Shown: positions 52,427-62,310, numbered from the stretch's first letter. The stretch: DNA of 64,000 nucleotides from Marinomonas sp. TW1 (GCF_001625355.1 NZ_JSEE01000011.1:62001-126000); one strand, 5' to 3'. Numbers and translations: made by a program. The notes: generated from the letters alone by a model not told the origin.

Positions 52427-54237
52427 GTCGTCAGTCACAATTCACTTTATTCCAGTCACGCTTAAGATCTGCATTGCAGTCTTGTCTGGTCATAAGTCTA
52501 TTGATTGCGACTCAGTCCTCGCTGTATGCCGCCAGCGTGACCGCCAGCCTGAATAAAAATGTTGTGACTGAAAACTCGCTTGTACAACTGACCTTAAGGG
52601 CGGACTTTAGCGATACCGGAAATGGCCCCGAGTTGTCTCCACTACAAAAAGACTTCGAAATCCTCGGCAAAAGCCAAAACAGCCAATTTAGTTTCAACCT
52701 TGGCACCAGCAAAGCACTCAACTTTTGGGTGATTTCACTCATGCCAAAATCGGTTGGCACCCTTGAGATTCCACCCATTAAGATTGGCGATCATCAGTCA
52801 CAAGCCATTAAATTACAGGTCAATAGTGCGCCTCAACTACTCGACGACAATGGCAACCCGCCAGTCATCATGAAACTGCAAGCCTCCAATGTTGAACCTT
52901 ATTTACAACAACAAGTCATCCTGAGCGTTAAACTCTATACCTCCGTTGCCCTACAAAACGCCAACCGCTCTGTGCCAGCGCAACCCAATCTGGTCATTGA
53001 ACGCCTCATTGATGACCAAATGAATTATGAAACCATCAATGGCACACAATATCAGGTCATCACTCGTGAATACCTAAGTTTCCCTCAACGCAGTGGCCCG
53101 ATGACCATCCCGCCACAAAGCGTACAAGCCATGATCAATACGTCCTCGGGACGAAAGCTAATCAAGGTACAAAGTGAACCTCTAAATTTACAGGTTCTGC
53201 CCATACCAGCGAGCTATACAGCCGATTCTTGGTTACCCAGCGAAGACGTAGCAATAAGCACTAAACTGACCGCAGCCACCGATACGCCCAGAGTGGGCGA
53301 TACCCTAATGTGGGAAATTAATGTTCGCGCGAAAGGTTCATTACCAGAACAAATTCCAACCTTGGATTTCAATAGCACCCGTCAATATAAGCTGTATCCT
53401 CAACCGCCGAAATTTAGCAACCAAAAAACCGTCATTGGCGTCACAGGAGAACAAAACATACAGGTTGAAGTCGTGCCAACCGCTGAAGGCGAACTCATTC
53501 TGCCGGACATTGATATTGCCTATTGGAATACCAAAACGCGACAAATCGCTCATGCCAAAGCCAAGACACAAGGCGTGACCATTGCGGCCTTGCCGACAGG
53601 ACAAATCACACCGACAAAACCCGACATAGATACCTCGCCCCTGCCGGCTCAGCCCAGTTCTACTGCCCCTATATCCTTAGTGAAGAAACCTCAACAGGTA
53701 GAAGAAGAAACACCAACTGGTAAGGCAAGCATTTCGACACCACCGAAACAACAAGAAAGCCATTCACCGTCACTTCGTGACTGGGTTATCTATGCCCTTT
53801 TAACGGCCGCTAGCCTACTTTTGATCGCTGGTCTGTATAAGCGCTTCAAAAAACCAGCAACGGACCTCCCCGTGGAAGCCAGCGTACCCACTTTGCAAGA
53901 ATTTGCCCCTTTATCGACGCCTGATGAAGCAAGTGCCTTCAACATTTTGATTCAGTGCTGCCGACAAAATCAACTTTCTGAGTTACGTGCAAACCTGCTA
54001 GAATGGGCTCGCCATCGCTGGGGAGACCATGAAATTCGGACACTAGATGACATTAAACGCTTAACGTCCGTACAGGTGACGCAGTTATTAATGGAAGCCG
54101 AGTTAATGATGTATTCCAATAATCCGATGCACGAATGGCAAGGCAATCCACTTGCTAACGCACTTGAAGAGTACTCAAGTGGCCAAGCAAAGCCATCGCA
54201 AGCGAGTCAGCTAAAAGCCTTATATCCGAATTTTTAA
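52420..54237 (+). CDS. batD: BatD family protein
   Basis: From the ATG at 52420, overlapping the upstream stop by 7 bases, the protein has 605 residues. It has a signal-anchor (~18-35), several beta-rich Ig-like oxygen-tolerance domains (NKNVVTENSLVQLTLRAD; EPYLQQQVILSVKLYTS), and a membrane segment at ~450-472. A helical tail follows with ARHRWGDHEIRTLDDI. It should sit mainly in the periplasm. It is the last gene of the Bat operon. Confidence 0.88.
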   Translation: MVSRQSQFTLFQSRLRSALQSCLVISLLIATQSSLYAASVTASLNKNVVTENSLVQLTLRADFSDTGNGPELSPLQKDFEILGKSQNSQFSFNLGTSKALNFWVISLMPKSVGTLEIPPIKIGDHQSQAIKLQVNSAPQLLDDNGNPPVIMKLQASNVEPYLQQQVILSVKLYTSVALQNANRSVPAQPNLVIERLIDDQMNYETINGTQYQVITREYLSFPQRSGPMTIPPQSVQAMINTSSGRKLIKVQSEPLNLQVLPIPASYTADSWLPSEDVAISTKLTAATDTPRVGDTLMWEINVRAKGSLPEQIPTLDFNSTRQYKLYPQPPKFSNQKTVIGVTGEQNIQVEVVPTAEGELILPDIDIAYWNTKTRQIAHAKAKTQGVTIAALPTGQITPTKPDIDTSPLPAQPSSTAPISLVKKPQQVEEETPTGKASISTPPKQQESHSPSLRDWVIYALLTAASLLLIAGLYKRFKKPATDLPVEASVPTLQEFAPLSTPDEASAFNILIQCCRQNQLSELRANLLEWARHRWGDHEIRTLDDIKRLTSVQVTQLLMEAELMMYSNNPMHEWQGNPLANALEEYSSGQAKPSQASQLKALYPNF

Positions 54238-54263
54238 AGTTAGACCTTCAAAGGAATAAAGAC

Positions 54264-55181
54264 ATGACACCATATCAATCTGGCATCATCGCAGAACCTT
54301 CTAGTGATGCGTGTTTTGTCACTCTCAATGTCAAACGCTCACACATGGCAGAATTCAAACAATCTTTAGCCAGAATTCCAGACCTAGTCAGCCAAACCCA
54401 AGCCGAATTTCCGAATGCCGAATTACATGCCGCCATTGGATTCAGCAAACTCATTTGGTCAGAATTAGACAACGAACAACCACAAGAACTCGATCTATTT
54501 CCAGCCCTTAAGGGCCCAGAAACTGACATCACACCAACGGATGTCGACTTGGTTTTACATATACGCGCAATGCGTCATGACGCCAGCTTTCAACTCACTC
54601 AAAGCCTGTTCGCTCTATTCGGTGGTTGCGTTGAACTGGTCGAAGAAGTGCCGTGCTTTCTTTACAAAGACAGCCGCGATCTAACAGGCTTTGTTGATGG
54701 CACAGAAAACCCGCAGGGGGAACAACGCAAAGCGGTTGCCTTAGTTGGCGATGAGGATGCACAGTACCGTCATGGCTCTTATTTCAACTTGATGCGCTTT
54801 TCACACAACCTAACCAAGTGGCAAACTGAAGACTTAAAAACACAAGAAGACACCTACGGTCGCACCAAAGAAGACAACGAAGAATATCCGTCTGCAGAAA
54901 AACCCCCTCACGCCCACACTAAACGCACCTCATTAAAAGACGAACATGGCAAATCCATTGAAATTCTTCGCCAAAGCATGCCATATGGCAACCTAATGGA
55001 CCAGGGACTAATGTTTGCAAGTTACGGCAAGAGCGCTAGCCACTTTAATCTTATGCTAGAAAGCATGATCTTAGGGGACGAAGAAGGTCACACTGATCAC
55101 CTAATGAAATACACCACAGCCAAAACGGCCCAAGCTTTCTTTATACCAGCCAATGCCTGGTTCAATAAATTCCAGTCATAA
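54264..55181 (+). CDS. Dyp-type heme peroxidase (YfeX-like)
   Basis: The 305-residue enzyme has the DyP signature GFVDGTENP with the distal Asp145. A proximal heme ligand candidate is His218 (HAHTKR), and the distal Arg is Arg236 (EILRQSMPYG). There is no signal peptide, so it acts in the cytoplasm, possibly packed in an encapsulin, though none is seen here. It reduces peroxides with organic donors. It lies 26 bases after batD with AAGGAAT before the ATG, so it may be read with the Bat operon. Confidence 0.92.
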   Translation: MTPYQSGIIAEPSSDACFVTLNVKRSHMAEFKQSLARIPDLVSQTQAEFPNAELHAAIGFSKLIWSELDNEQPQELDLFPALKGPETDITPTDVDLVLHIRAMRHDASFQLTQSLFALFGGCVELVEEVPCFLYKDSRDLTGFVDGTENPQGEQRKAVALVGDEDAQYRHGSYFNLMRFSHNLTKWQTEDLKTQEDTYGRTKEDNEEYPSAEKPPHAHTKRTSLKDEHGKSIEILRQSMPYGNLMDQGLMFASYGKSASHFNLMLESMILGDEEGHTDHLMKYTTAKTAQAFFIPANAWFNKFQS

Positions 55182-55260
55182 CAAACGTAACATAAAGACT
55201 GAATACCGCCAAACAAGGCATTTCAGGACGGGTCACTTTCAGGTCGGGACAGATAAACCA

Positions 55261-55291
55261 AAAAAGCCACTTCAATTGAAGTGGCTTTTTA
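55261..55291. terminator. Bidirectional terminator between DyP and ppiD genes
   Basis: GCCACTTCAATTGAAGTGGC (55266-55285) is self-complementary, flanked by A5 and T5. It lies between convergent genes. Confidence 0.9.
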
Positions 55292-55313
55292 TAACACATC
55301 GTTTAATAGCTAA

Positions 55314-57137
55314 TTAACGCTCAATATCAGCCTGATTCGTCAGGTAAGCCTGTTGAGACTGTGTACTCAAACTCGCTTGATTCTGACTCAAATAACGCTG
55401 GTAAGCTTGCTGCTGCTCCTCAGAGACAGGCTCCGTACCAACAGCAACTTGATTCAAGCGAATCAAAGCAATATCGCCGTTCGACATGTTTTTAATGTCA
55501 GTAACGGGAGCTTGCTCTGGGTGTGGCAAAGAAAAAGCCAATGAAGCGATTTCATCTTGCCCACGCTTAGCACTTTCAACGCTCGTCCACTGTGTTGAAG
55601 AAGAACCTTTGGCAGCCAACGCTTTTTCTTTCAAGGATGCCAATGCTTTATCCTGAATAACAATGGACGCCACTTGATCTTTCACAGCGTCGAAACTTTG
55701 TACAGATTCCGGCTGATGATCATTGAGATGAATCACAACCACCTCATCGTCATTCAATTCAATCAAATCACTGTTTTGACCGTCTTCTAATACTGAGTTT
55801 CCAAAGGCTGCCGCAATCACAGCGGCATTAGCAGTGACATCATCCGTGCCACCTTGGCGACCAAAGTAGGCACTCTGCAACACATCAACACCGTATTCTT
55901 TAGCAATACCTTCTAGGTTATCACTGGCATAAGCCAAATCGGTAATGTCCTCATGAGCCGTCAGTAACGCATCACGTGTCTTGTCTGCCATTAAGGATTC
56001 GGTGAGTTGCGCTTTTTCAGACTCAAAACTAGGCACATCCACTTTAGACACTTCGTCTAATTGGATTAAATGAATACCGTAATCTGTTTTCGCCTCTTTT
56101 ACATCGCCCTGCTGCATAGAGAACAATACATTCTCAAACGCTTCATCCATTGACCCCTTCTCAATGAAGCCCAAGTAGCCGCCATCATTTTTAGAGCCAA
56201 TATCGTCTGAATATTCTGCAGCTAAGCTTGCAAAACTTGCGCCCGCCGCCAGCTTATCTTCCACTTCGGTCGCAATGGCTTGCGCCTCTTCTTGCGAGCG
56301 ATCAGAAGTTTCAATCAGTATATGGGAAGCCGAACGCTCTTCTGGCGCAGTTTCAGCAACCAACGCCTGATAGGCATTTTGCAACTCAGCGTCTGTCACT
56401 TGCACTTTACCAGCAAAATCATTACTGGATACCACAACATAATCCACTTTCACCTGTTCAGGTGTTTTAAAGCCGTCTTTATGCTCATCATAGTATGCTT
56501 TTAGTTCTGCATCTGTGGCGCTGGTTTGCTCAGACTCATCCGCCAAAGAAAAAGACACATAGTCATAGCTACGAACTTGGGACTGTAAGCTGGTTACCAC
56601 ATCCGTTTGATAAGGTAATACAAACTCAGAACCCGCAATGGCATTACGCGGCTGCTGAATTAAAACATCCTGTTTAATGCGCTCTTTAAATGCCAAAGGC
56701 GTAAACCCTAAAGAACGCAAAAAGTTTAGATACTTAGTTTGATCAAACTGACCATTAGTCTGAAATTGTTCAGCCTGCAACAGATACGCGTTCACCTGCT
56801 CATCTGACACACCCAACCCAAGCACATCCGCCTGATTGGCTAACACGGCACGCTGAATGAGTTCGTCCAAGGCGCGACGTTGTAATAAATTGTCTTCCAA
56901 TAAAGCTGGATTAATCTGACTTCCCATCATGGAAATCAGCTGACGACGTTGAGTTTCCGCACCTTGCAACATTTGCGTACGAGTAATTTCAACGCCGTCT
57001 ACTTCGGCCACTTTATCTGAAGAGTTAAAACTCGTCACCAAGGCGTCAACGCCAAATAGAGCAAAAGTCACGACGATAAAACCAACAATGATCTTGACAA
57101 CAATGCCTTGTGACTTATCTCTGATATCTTGGAGCAT
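55314..57137 (-). CDS. ppiD: Periplasmic folding chaperone PpiD (SurA/parvulin-like)
   Basis: From the ATG at 57135-57137, with GGAGG six bases upstream, the protein has 607 residues. A single N-terminal membrane segment (IVGFIVVTFALFGVDALV) anchors it to the inner membrane. A SurA-like chaperone part (~30-200) and a parvulin rotamase domain (~260-355, SASHILIETSDRSQEEA) follow in the periplasm. It helps fold proteins leaving the Sec translocon. It lies after hupB, with tRNA-Asp between, as in Pseudomonas-like genomes. Confidence 0.95.
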   Translation of the reverse strand: MLQDIRDKSQGIVVKIIVGFIVVTFALFGVDALVTSFNSSDKVAEVDGVEITRTQMLQGAETQRRQLISMMGSQINPALLEDNLLQRRALDELIQRAVLANQADVLGLGVSDEQVNAYLLQAEQFQTNGQFDQTKYLNFLRSLGFTPLAFKERIKQDVLIQQPRNAIAGSEFVLPYQTDVVTSLQSQVRSYDYVSFSLADESEQTSATDAELKAYYDEHKDGFKTPEQVKVDYVVVSSNDFAGKVQVTDAELQNAYQALVAETAPEERSASHILIETSDRSQEEAQAIATEVEDKLAAGASFASLAAEYSDDIGSKNDGGYLGFIEKGSMDEAFENVLFSMQQGDVKEAKTDYGIHLIQLDEVSKVDVPSFESEKAQLTESLMADKTRDALLTAHEDITDLAYASDNLEGIAKEYGVDVLQSAYFGRQGGTDDVTANAAVIAAAFGNSVLEDGQNSDLIELNDDEVVVIHLNDHQPESVQSFDAVKDQVASIVIQDKALASLKEKALAAKGSSSTQWTSVESAKRGQDEIASLAFSLPHPEQAPVTDIKNMSNGDIALIRLNQVAVGTEPVSEEQQQAYQRYLSQNQASLSTQSQQAYLTNQADIER

Positions 57138-57172
57138 TACTGCCTCCACATGAAATTAATAAATTACCTAAT

Positions 57173-57207
57173 AAAAAAGGTGTATTCCGCTTGGAATACA
57201 CCTTTTT
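57173..57207. terminator. Terminator after tRNA-Asp, before ppiD
   Basis: AAGGTGTATTCC and GGAATACACCTT (about 57177-57188 with 57193-57204) form a perfect stem with a GCTT loop. A-runs and T-runs flank it, so it should work on either strand. Confidence 0.9.
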
Positions 57208-57215
57208 GTATCTAA

Positions 57216-57292
57216 TGGCGGAACAGACGGGACTCGAACCCGCGACCCCCTGCGTGACAGGCAGGTATTCTAACCAACTGAACTACTGCTCC
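57216..57292 (-). tRNA. tRNA-Asp (GTC)
   Basis: The 77-base minus-strand transcript folds into a standard cloverleaf. The acceptor stem is GGAGCAG/CTGTTCC, the D-loop has AGTTGG, the anticodon stem is CCTGC/GCAGG with loop CTGTCAC (anticodon GTC), and the T-arm is GTTCGAGTCC. A genome-encoded CCA ends it. It lies between hupB and ppiD. Confidence 0.97.
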
Positions 57293-57299
57293 AAATGCA

Positions 57300-57572
57300 T
57301 TAGTTTACAGCGTCTTTTAGACCTTTGCCGGCTTTAAAGCCAGGAACCTTAGCGGCTTTAATTTGGATTTCCGCACCAGTTTGAGGGTTGCGGCCAGTAC
57401 GTGCGGCACGTTCTTTAACAGCAAAAGTACCAAAACCTACAAGTGTTACCTGGTCACCTTTTGCCAAAGCCGTTTCAATTGCTTTTAAAGTAGCGTCAAG
57501 AGCATTGCTCGCAGAAGCTTTAGATAAATCAGCAGACGCTGCAATAGCATCAATCAATTCAGATTTGTTCAC
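57300..57572 (-). CDS. hupB: DNA-binding protein HU (HupB type)
   Basis: The 90-residue histone-like protein has the HU signature [21 protein letters not shown]. It bends and compacts DNA and works as a dimer. The start is GTG ([11 protein letters not shown]) with a strong AAGGGG site. A good sigma70-type promoter lies 85-115 bases upstream. tRNA-Asp begins 7 bases after its stop, so the two may be on one transcript. Confidence 0.97.
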   Translation of the reverse strand: MNKSELIDAIAASADLSKASASNALDATLKAIETALAKGDQVTLVGFGTFAVKERAARTGRNPQTGAEIQIKAAKVPGFKAGKGLKDAVN

Positions 57573-57657
57573 GTTGTACCCCTTCAGTATTTTCGTGGTT
57601 CCTTAGTTTTAATTTCGGCGCAATATATATATGCCAACCGACAAGGCCGAGCGAGCA

Positions 57658-57687
57658 GTTATACAAGCCAAACCTACTCCCTGTCAA
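57658..57687 (-). promoter_or_regulatory. Sigma70-type promoter of hupB
   Basis: On the minus strand TTGACA (57682-57687) and TATAAC (57658-57663) stand 18 bases apart. They lie between lon and hupB, with start expected near 57651. The -35 box is a perfect consensus match. Confidence 0.65.
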
Positions 57688-57699
57688 CACAGGATGGAT

Positions 57700-60093
57700 C
57701 TAATGATGACTTACAGACTCTTGTTCATCAACAGTTTTTTCACTCGAAGGTAATGTTTCTACCTTTTTTGGTGAAGGAATATACTCTAAAGCAATATCCA
57801 GCACTTCATCAATCCATTTTACTGGGATAACCTCAATATCAGCTTTGATGTTGTCTGGAATCTCTTTCAAATCGCGACTGTTCTCTTGCGGAATAATAAC
57901 GGTTTTAATACCACCTCTGTGAGCGGCCAGAAGCTTCTCTTTCAAACCACCTATAGGTAGCACCTCTCCACGCAGCGTAATCTCCCCTGTCATTGCCACA
58001 GAGGCTTTAACAGGCACCTTTGCAAGCACCGACACAATTGCTGTACACATAGCAACACCTGCACTCGGCCCATCCTTCGGCGTAGCGCCTTCTGGCACAT
58101 GCAAATGCAAGTCAATTTTTTCATGAAAATCTTCATCAATTCCCAGCCCAGACGCTCGACTTCGCACCACAGTTAAAGCCGCCTGAATGGATTCTTGCAT
58201 CACATCACCAAGAGAACCGGTTTTCACATGGCGACCTTTACCTGCCACGCCAGCCGCTTCAATGGTCAATAATTCACCACCAACCGATGTCCAAGCCAAA
58301 CCAGTCACCTGACCGATTTGATTTTTTTCTTCCGCTTTGCCGTAACTAAACTTGTGAACACCAGAAAAATCTTCCAAATTCTCACTGGTCACCGCAACTG
58401 CGGCTGGCTTTTTCGCTTTCGCTAAAGCTTGCTTTTTCACCACACGGCGACAAATTTTACTAATTTCACGCTCTAAACCACGCACGCCAGCTTCTTTGGT
58501 GTAATAACGGATCACATCCATCAAAGCGTCATCCGTAATGTCAATTTCATTGGCTTTCAAACCCGCTAATTTGACTTGTTTTGGCAACAAATAACGCTTA
58601 GCAATGTTGAGTTTTTCGTCTTCGGTATAGCCTGGTATACGAATCACTTCCATACGATCCAGCAAAGGTCCCGGAATGTTCATACTGTTAGAGGTACAAA
58701 TAAACATCACATCAGACAAATCATAATCCACTTCAAGATAGTGATCATTGAAAGTGTGATTCTGCTCTGGATCAAGCACCTCTAGCAAAGCAGAGGCCGG
58801 ATCACCACGCTGATCCATGCCCATTTTATCGATTTCATCCAATAGGAAAAGTGGGTTTTTCACCTTCACCTTGGTTAACTTCTGCAACAACTTACCTGGC
58901 ATAGAACCAATGTAAGTACGACGGTGGCCGCGAATCTCAGCCTCATCTCGCACCCCACCCAATGCCATACGAACGTATTTTCGATTGACGGCTTTCGCAA
59001 TTGATTGACCCAATGACGTTTTACCCACACCCGGTGGCCCAACCAAACACAGCACAGGACCTTTTACTTTCTTCACTCGCTGCTGAACCGCTAAAAATTC
59101 CAAGATGCGCTCTTTTACATCCTGCAAGCCGTAATGATCTTGATTCAATACTTTTTCCGCATAAGCCAAATCATTACGAACCTTACTACGCTGTTTCCAA
59201 GGCAGTGATACCAACCAATCAATGTAGCCACGTACTACGGTTGCTTCGGCAGACATAGGCGACATCATACGCAACTTTTTCAGCTCCGCCTCGGCTTTGT
59301 CTTTCGCCTCTTCCGTCATACCGACTTCGGCAATTTTCTCCTGCAGCAAATCCAACTCGTTGCTACCGTCTTCCATATCACCAAGTTCTTTTTGAATGGC
59401 CTTCATTTGCTCATTCAAATAGTATTCTCGCTGACTTTTCTCCATTTGTTTCTTAACACGACTGCGGATGTTTTTTTCGAGATGAGCAATGTCCAGCTCT
59501 CCATCCATTAAACCGATCAGATACTCACCACGGCCTACTAAAGAATCCACTTCAAGCACTTTCTGCTTGTCTTCTAACTTCAAGCTCATATGGCCGGTGA
59601 TGTTATCAATCAATTTAGATAAGTCATCAATGGACTTGAGGGATGCCACCACTTCGGACGGGATACGCTTACTCCCCGCCACGTATTCATCCAATTGCTT
59701 CAATAAAGCACTTCGAATCACATCGAACTCAGCTTGATCTTCCTCTATCTGCTCTAACTCGGTGACTTCACCAAGAACAAACTCAGGCTCATCTTTCATG
59801 GACTCAAGACGCGCCCGCTTAACCCCTTCAACCAACACTTTGACCGTACCATCAGGAAGACGCAGTAACTGCATTATTTTCGCAGTCGTACCAATTGAAT
59901 ATAAGTCTTCTGTTGTAGGGTCATCTTTTGAGGCATCTTGCTGAGCCACTAGAAAAACATGCTTATCCCCTTCCATGGCAGACTCAAGCGCGGCAATGGA
60001 TTTAGCGCGACCAACAAATAACGGCAATACCATATGGGGATAAACCACTACATCACGTAACGGCAACATTGGAAGAAGCAAAGAATCTGACAT
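57700..60093 (-). CDS. lon: ATP-dependent protease Lon
   Basis: From the ATG at 60091-60093 the protein has 797 residues, a usual length. It has an N-terminal substrate domain, an AAA+ module with Walker A (GPPGVGKTS) and Walker B (LFLLDEIDKMG), and a C-terminal Ser-Lys protease domain (catalytic Ser in DGPSAGVAM). It degrades misfolded and regulatory proteins in the cytoplasm. A heat-shock-type promoter lies upstream, and hupB follows. A TTG four codons before would be a weaker start. Confidence 0.97.
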   Translation of the reverse strand: MSDSLLLPMLPLRDVVVYPHMVLPLFVGRAKSIAALESAMEGDKHVFLVAQQDASKDDPTTEDLYSIGTTAKIMQLLRLPDGTVKVLVEGVKRARLESMKDEPEFVLGEVTELEQIEEDQAEFDVIRSALLKQLDEYVAGSKRIPSEVVASLKSIDDLSKLIDNITGHMSLKLEDKQKVLEVDSLVGRGEYLIGLMDGELDIAHLEKNIRSRVKKQMEKSQREYYLNEQMKAIQKELGDMEDGSNELDLLQEKIAEVGMTEEAKDKAEAELKKLRMMSPMSAEATVVRGYIDWLVSLPWKQRSKVRNDLAYAEKVLNQDHYGLQDVKERILEFLAVQQRVKKVKGPVLCLVGPPGVGKTSLGQSIAKAVNRKYVRMALGGVRDEAEIRGHRRTYIGSMPGKLLQKLTKVKVKNPLFLLDEIDKMGMDQRGDPASALLEVLDPEQNHTFNDHYLEVDYDLSDVMFICTSNSMNIPGPLLDRMEVIRIPGYTEDEKLNIAKRYLLPKQVKLAGLKANEIDITDDALMDVIRYYTKEAGVRGLEREISKICRRVVKKQALAKAKKPAAVAVTSENLEDFSGVHKFSYGKAEEKNQIGQVTGLAWTSVGGELLTIEAAGVAGKGRHVKTGSLGDVMQESIQAALTVVRSRASGLGIDEDFHEKIDLHLHVPEGATPKDGPSAGVAMCTAIVSVLAKVPVKASVAMTGEITLRGEVLPIGGLKEKLLAAHRGGIKTVIIPQENSRDLKEIPDNIKADIEVIPVKWIDEVLDIALEYIPSPKKVETLPSSEKTVDEQESVSHH

Positions 60094-60162
60094 ATAAATT
60101 TCCAACTTGGGCGCAATAACAAAAGGCGCACTTACTATCTATTAAATTGAGGATTAAGAAAG

Positions 60163-60190
60163 AGATAAGGGCAAAGCAGAAAAATACAAG
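60163..60190 (-). promoter_or_regulatory. Sigma32 (heat-shock)-like promoter of lon
   Basis: On the minus strand CTTGTA (60185-60190) and CCCTTATCT (60163-60171) stand 13 bases apart, close to the known sigma32 pattern CTTGAA-N13/14-CCCATNT. It lies 70 bases before lon, a classic heat-shock gene. Confidence 0.55.
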
Positions 60191-60238
60191 CACCTATATA
60201 CATTCAATTTAGCTTAGATCGACATGAAAAGCGAAAAA

Positions 60239-60280
60239 CAAAAAAGCCGAGATTAAGAAGAACTTAAACTCGGCTTTTTA
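60239..60280 (-). terminator. Terminator after clpX
   Basis: AAAAAGCCGAG (60241-60251) pairs with CTCGGCTTTTT (60269-60279), extended inside by further pairs (TTAAG/CTTAA). It separates the clpX transcript from lon. Confidence 0.88.
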
Positions 60281-60295
60281 AAACAGGCTAAGAGA

Positions 60296-61576
60296 CTAGG
60301 CGTTTTTCGCCACGTCTTCTTTCTCTATTACCATTAATGGCGCAGATTCACCACGAATAGATGGCGCATCCATCACCACTTTAACCACATCTTGTCGTGT
60401 TGGCAGATCATACATGCAATCCAACAAAGCGGATTCCAAGATACTACGCAAGCCACGCGCTCCCGTTTTACGCTCTAGCGCTAACGAGGCAGCTTCCAAC
60501 AAAGATTCAGGTGTAAATTCTAAGGCCACACCCTCTAACTCAAACAAATGCTGATATTGTTTGACCAAAGCATTTTTTGGCTCACTCAGAATAGTAACAA
60601 GTGCTTCTTTATCCAATTCAGACAAGGTTGCCACGACAGGCAATCGACCCACAAACTCTGGAATCAGACCGAATTTCACTAAATCTTCCGTTTCTACATT
60701 ATGAACGGTTTCAGAGAAAGAGCGACCTTCGTCTTTACTTTTTACTTTAGCAGAGAAGCCAATACTACTTTTCTCTGTACGCTCACCAATCACACGCTCA
60801 AGACCTGCAAATGCACCACCACATATAAACAAGATATTAGAGGTATCAACTTGCAAAAACTCTTGTTGCGGATGCTTACGACCACCTTGCGGTGGCACCG
60901 ATGCGACCGTGCCTTCAATCAATTTCAATAACGCTTGCTGAACACCTTCACCGGATACATCACGAGTGATCGATGGATTGTCTGATTTTCTAGAAATCTT
61001 ATCAATCTCATCAATGTAAACAATACCACGCTGCGCTTTCTCAACATCGTAGTCACAGTTCTGCAGAAGCTTTTGAATGATGTTTTCAACATCTTCACCA
61101 ACATAACCCGCTTCCGTTAAGGTCGTCGCATCCGCAATCGTAAACGGCACATCCAACACACGCGCTAAGGTTTGTGCTAACAAGGTTTTACCACTACCTG
61201 TGGGGCCGATTAGCAAGATGTTACTCTTACCCAACTCAACACCAGTATCCGATTTACCTTGATGACGCAGACGCTTGTAGTGATTATAAACCGCCACCGC
61301 TAACACACGTTTCGCACGATCTTGACCAATAACGTAATCGTCAAGCGCCGTGCTCAATTTCATTGGCGTTGGCAACTCATCTTCTGAAGCAGACTCACCA
61401 TCCACTTGCGACAACTCTTGCGTGATGATGTTATTACATAAATCGACACACTCATTGCAAATATAAACCGATGGACCGGCTATAAGCTTCTTAACTTCAT
61501 CTTGGCTTTTGCCACAGAAAGAGCAATACAATAACCGATCGGAGTGGTCGCCACGGCTAAAATTATCATCCGACAT
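60296..61576 (-). CDS. clpX: ATP-dependent Clp protease ATP-binding subunit ClpX
   Basis: The 426-residue unfoldase has an N-terminal C4 zinc-binding domain (Cys18, Cys21, Cys40, Cys43). An AAA+ module follows with Walker A (GPTGSGKT), Walker B ([11 protein letters not shown]) and IGF-like loop ([14 protein letters not shown]), the last of which docks on ClpP. It feeds substrates to ClpP. The clpP gene lies 21 bases upstream in the same operon. Confidence 0.98.
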   Translation of the reverse strand: MSDDNFSRGDHSDRLLYCSFCGKSQDEVKKLIAGPSVYICNECVDLCNNIITQELSQVDGESASEDELPTPMKLSTALDDYVIGQDRAKRVLAVAVYNHYKRLRHQGKSDTGVELGKSNILLIGPTGSGKTLLAQTLARVLDVPFTIADATTLTEAGYVGEDVENIIQKLLQNCDYDVEKAQRGIVYIDEIDKISRKSDNPSITRDVSGEGVQQALLKLIEGTVASVPPQGGRKHPQQEFLQVDTSNILFICGGAFAGLERVIGERTEKSSIGFSAKVKSKDEGRSFSETVHNVETEDLVKFGLIPEFVGRLPVVATLSELDKEALVTILSEPKNALVKQYQHLFELEGVALEFTPESLLEAASLALERKTGARGLRSILESALLDCMYDLPTRQDVVKVVMDAPSIRGESAPLMVIEKEDVAKNA

Positions 61577-61597
61577 TTATTCCACCCTTAAAAAAAA

Positions 61598-62230
61598 TTA
61601 AACTGTACGTTTTTGTAAAATATCATCAATCAACCCGTACTCTTTTGCCGTTTCAGGATTCATAAAATTATCCCGATCCGTATCAACAGCAACCTGATCT
61701 ATTGGCTTACCAGTATGGAATGAGATAATTTCATTAAGCTTATGCTTAATACTCAAGATTTCACGTGTATGGATCTCAATATCTGATGCCTGCCCCTGAT
61801 AACCACCAAGCGGCTGGTGAATCATGACACGAGAATTAGGTAGACAATAACGCTTACCAGCAGCACCTGCCGTCAACAGAAGTGCCCCCATACTCGCCGC
61901 CTGACCAATACACATAGTGCTCACATCTGGCTTAATGAACTGCATTGTATCATAAATAGACATGCCCGCTGTGACAGAGCCACCAGGCGAGTTGATATAC
62001 AAATGAATGTCTTTATCTGGGTTCTCAGATTCTAAAAACAACAGCTGAGCCACCACCAGATTCGCCATGTGATCTTCGACCTGACCAACCAAAAAGATAA
62101 CTCGCTCCTTCAGCAAGCGAGAATAAATATCGAAAGACCTTTCGCCACGAGCGGTTTGCTCAATGACCATAGGAACAAGGCCATTACTTGTAATTGCTAC
62201 GGGACCAGTTGTTGGGTTCGTCAAATTCAT
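61598..62230 (-). CDS. clpP: ATP-dependent Clp protease proteolytic subunit ClpP
   Basis: The 210-residue serine peptidase has the catalytic triad Ser113 ([11 protein letters not shown]), His138 ([10 protein letters not shown]) and Asp187 (DTDRDNF). It forms the double-ring chamber that works with ClpX. AAGGA lies at proper distance before the ATG. Upstream is a pair of terminator-like hairpins that part it from tig. Confidence 0.98.
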   Translation of the reverse strand: MNLTNPTTGPVAITSNGLVPMVIEQTARGERSFDIYSRLLKERVIFLVGQVEDHMANLVVAQLLFLESENPDKDIHLYINSPGGSVTAGMSIYDTMQFIKPDVSTMCIGQAASMGALLLTAGAAGKRYCLPNSRVMIHQPLGGYQGQASDIEIHTREILSIKHKLNEIISFHTGKPIDQVAVDTDRDNFMNPETAKEYGLIDDILQKRTV

Positions 62231-62247
62231 ATCGCATTCCTTAAAAC

Positions 62248-62279
62248 AAAAAAGTCGACATAACCTAAGCTATGTCGAC
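62248..62279 (-). terminator. Terminator-like hairpin between tig and clpP (second of two)
   Basis: GTCGACATA (62254-62262) pairs with TATGTCGAC (62271-62279), and on the minus strand six T follow at once. It lies only 18 bases before the clpP start, so it may act as an attenuator. Confidence 0.75.
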
Positions 62280-62286
62280 CTTATTC

Positions 62287-62310
62287 AAAAAAGATAAGAC
62301 GGAAGTCTTA
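62287..62310 (-). terminator. Hairpin containing the tig stop codon (first of two)
   Basis: TAAGAC and GTCTTA form a 6-bp stem with loop TTCC at 62295-62310. On the minus strand TCTTTTTTG follows. The first three bases of the stem are the tig stop codon TAA. Confidence 0.6.
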
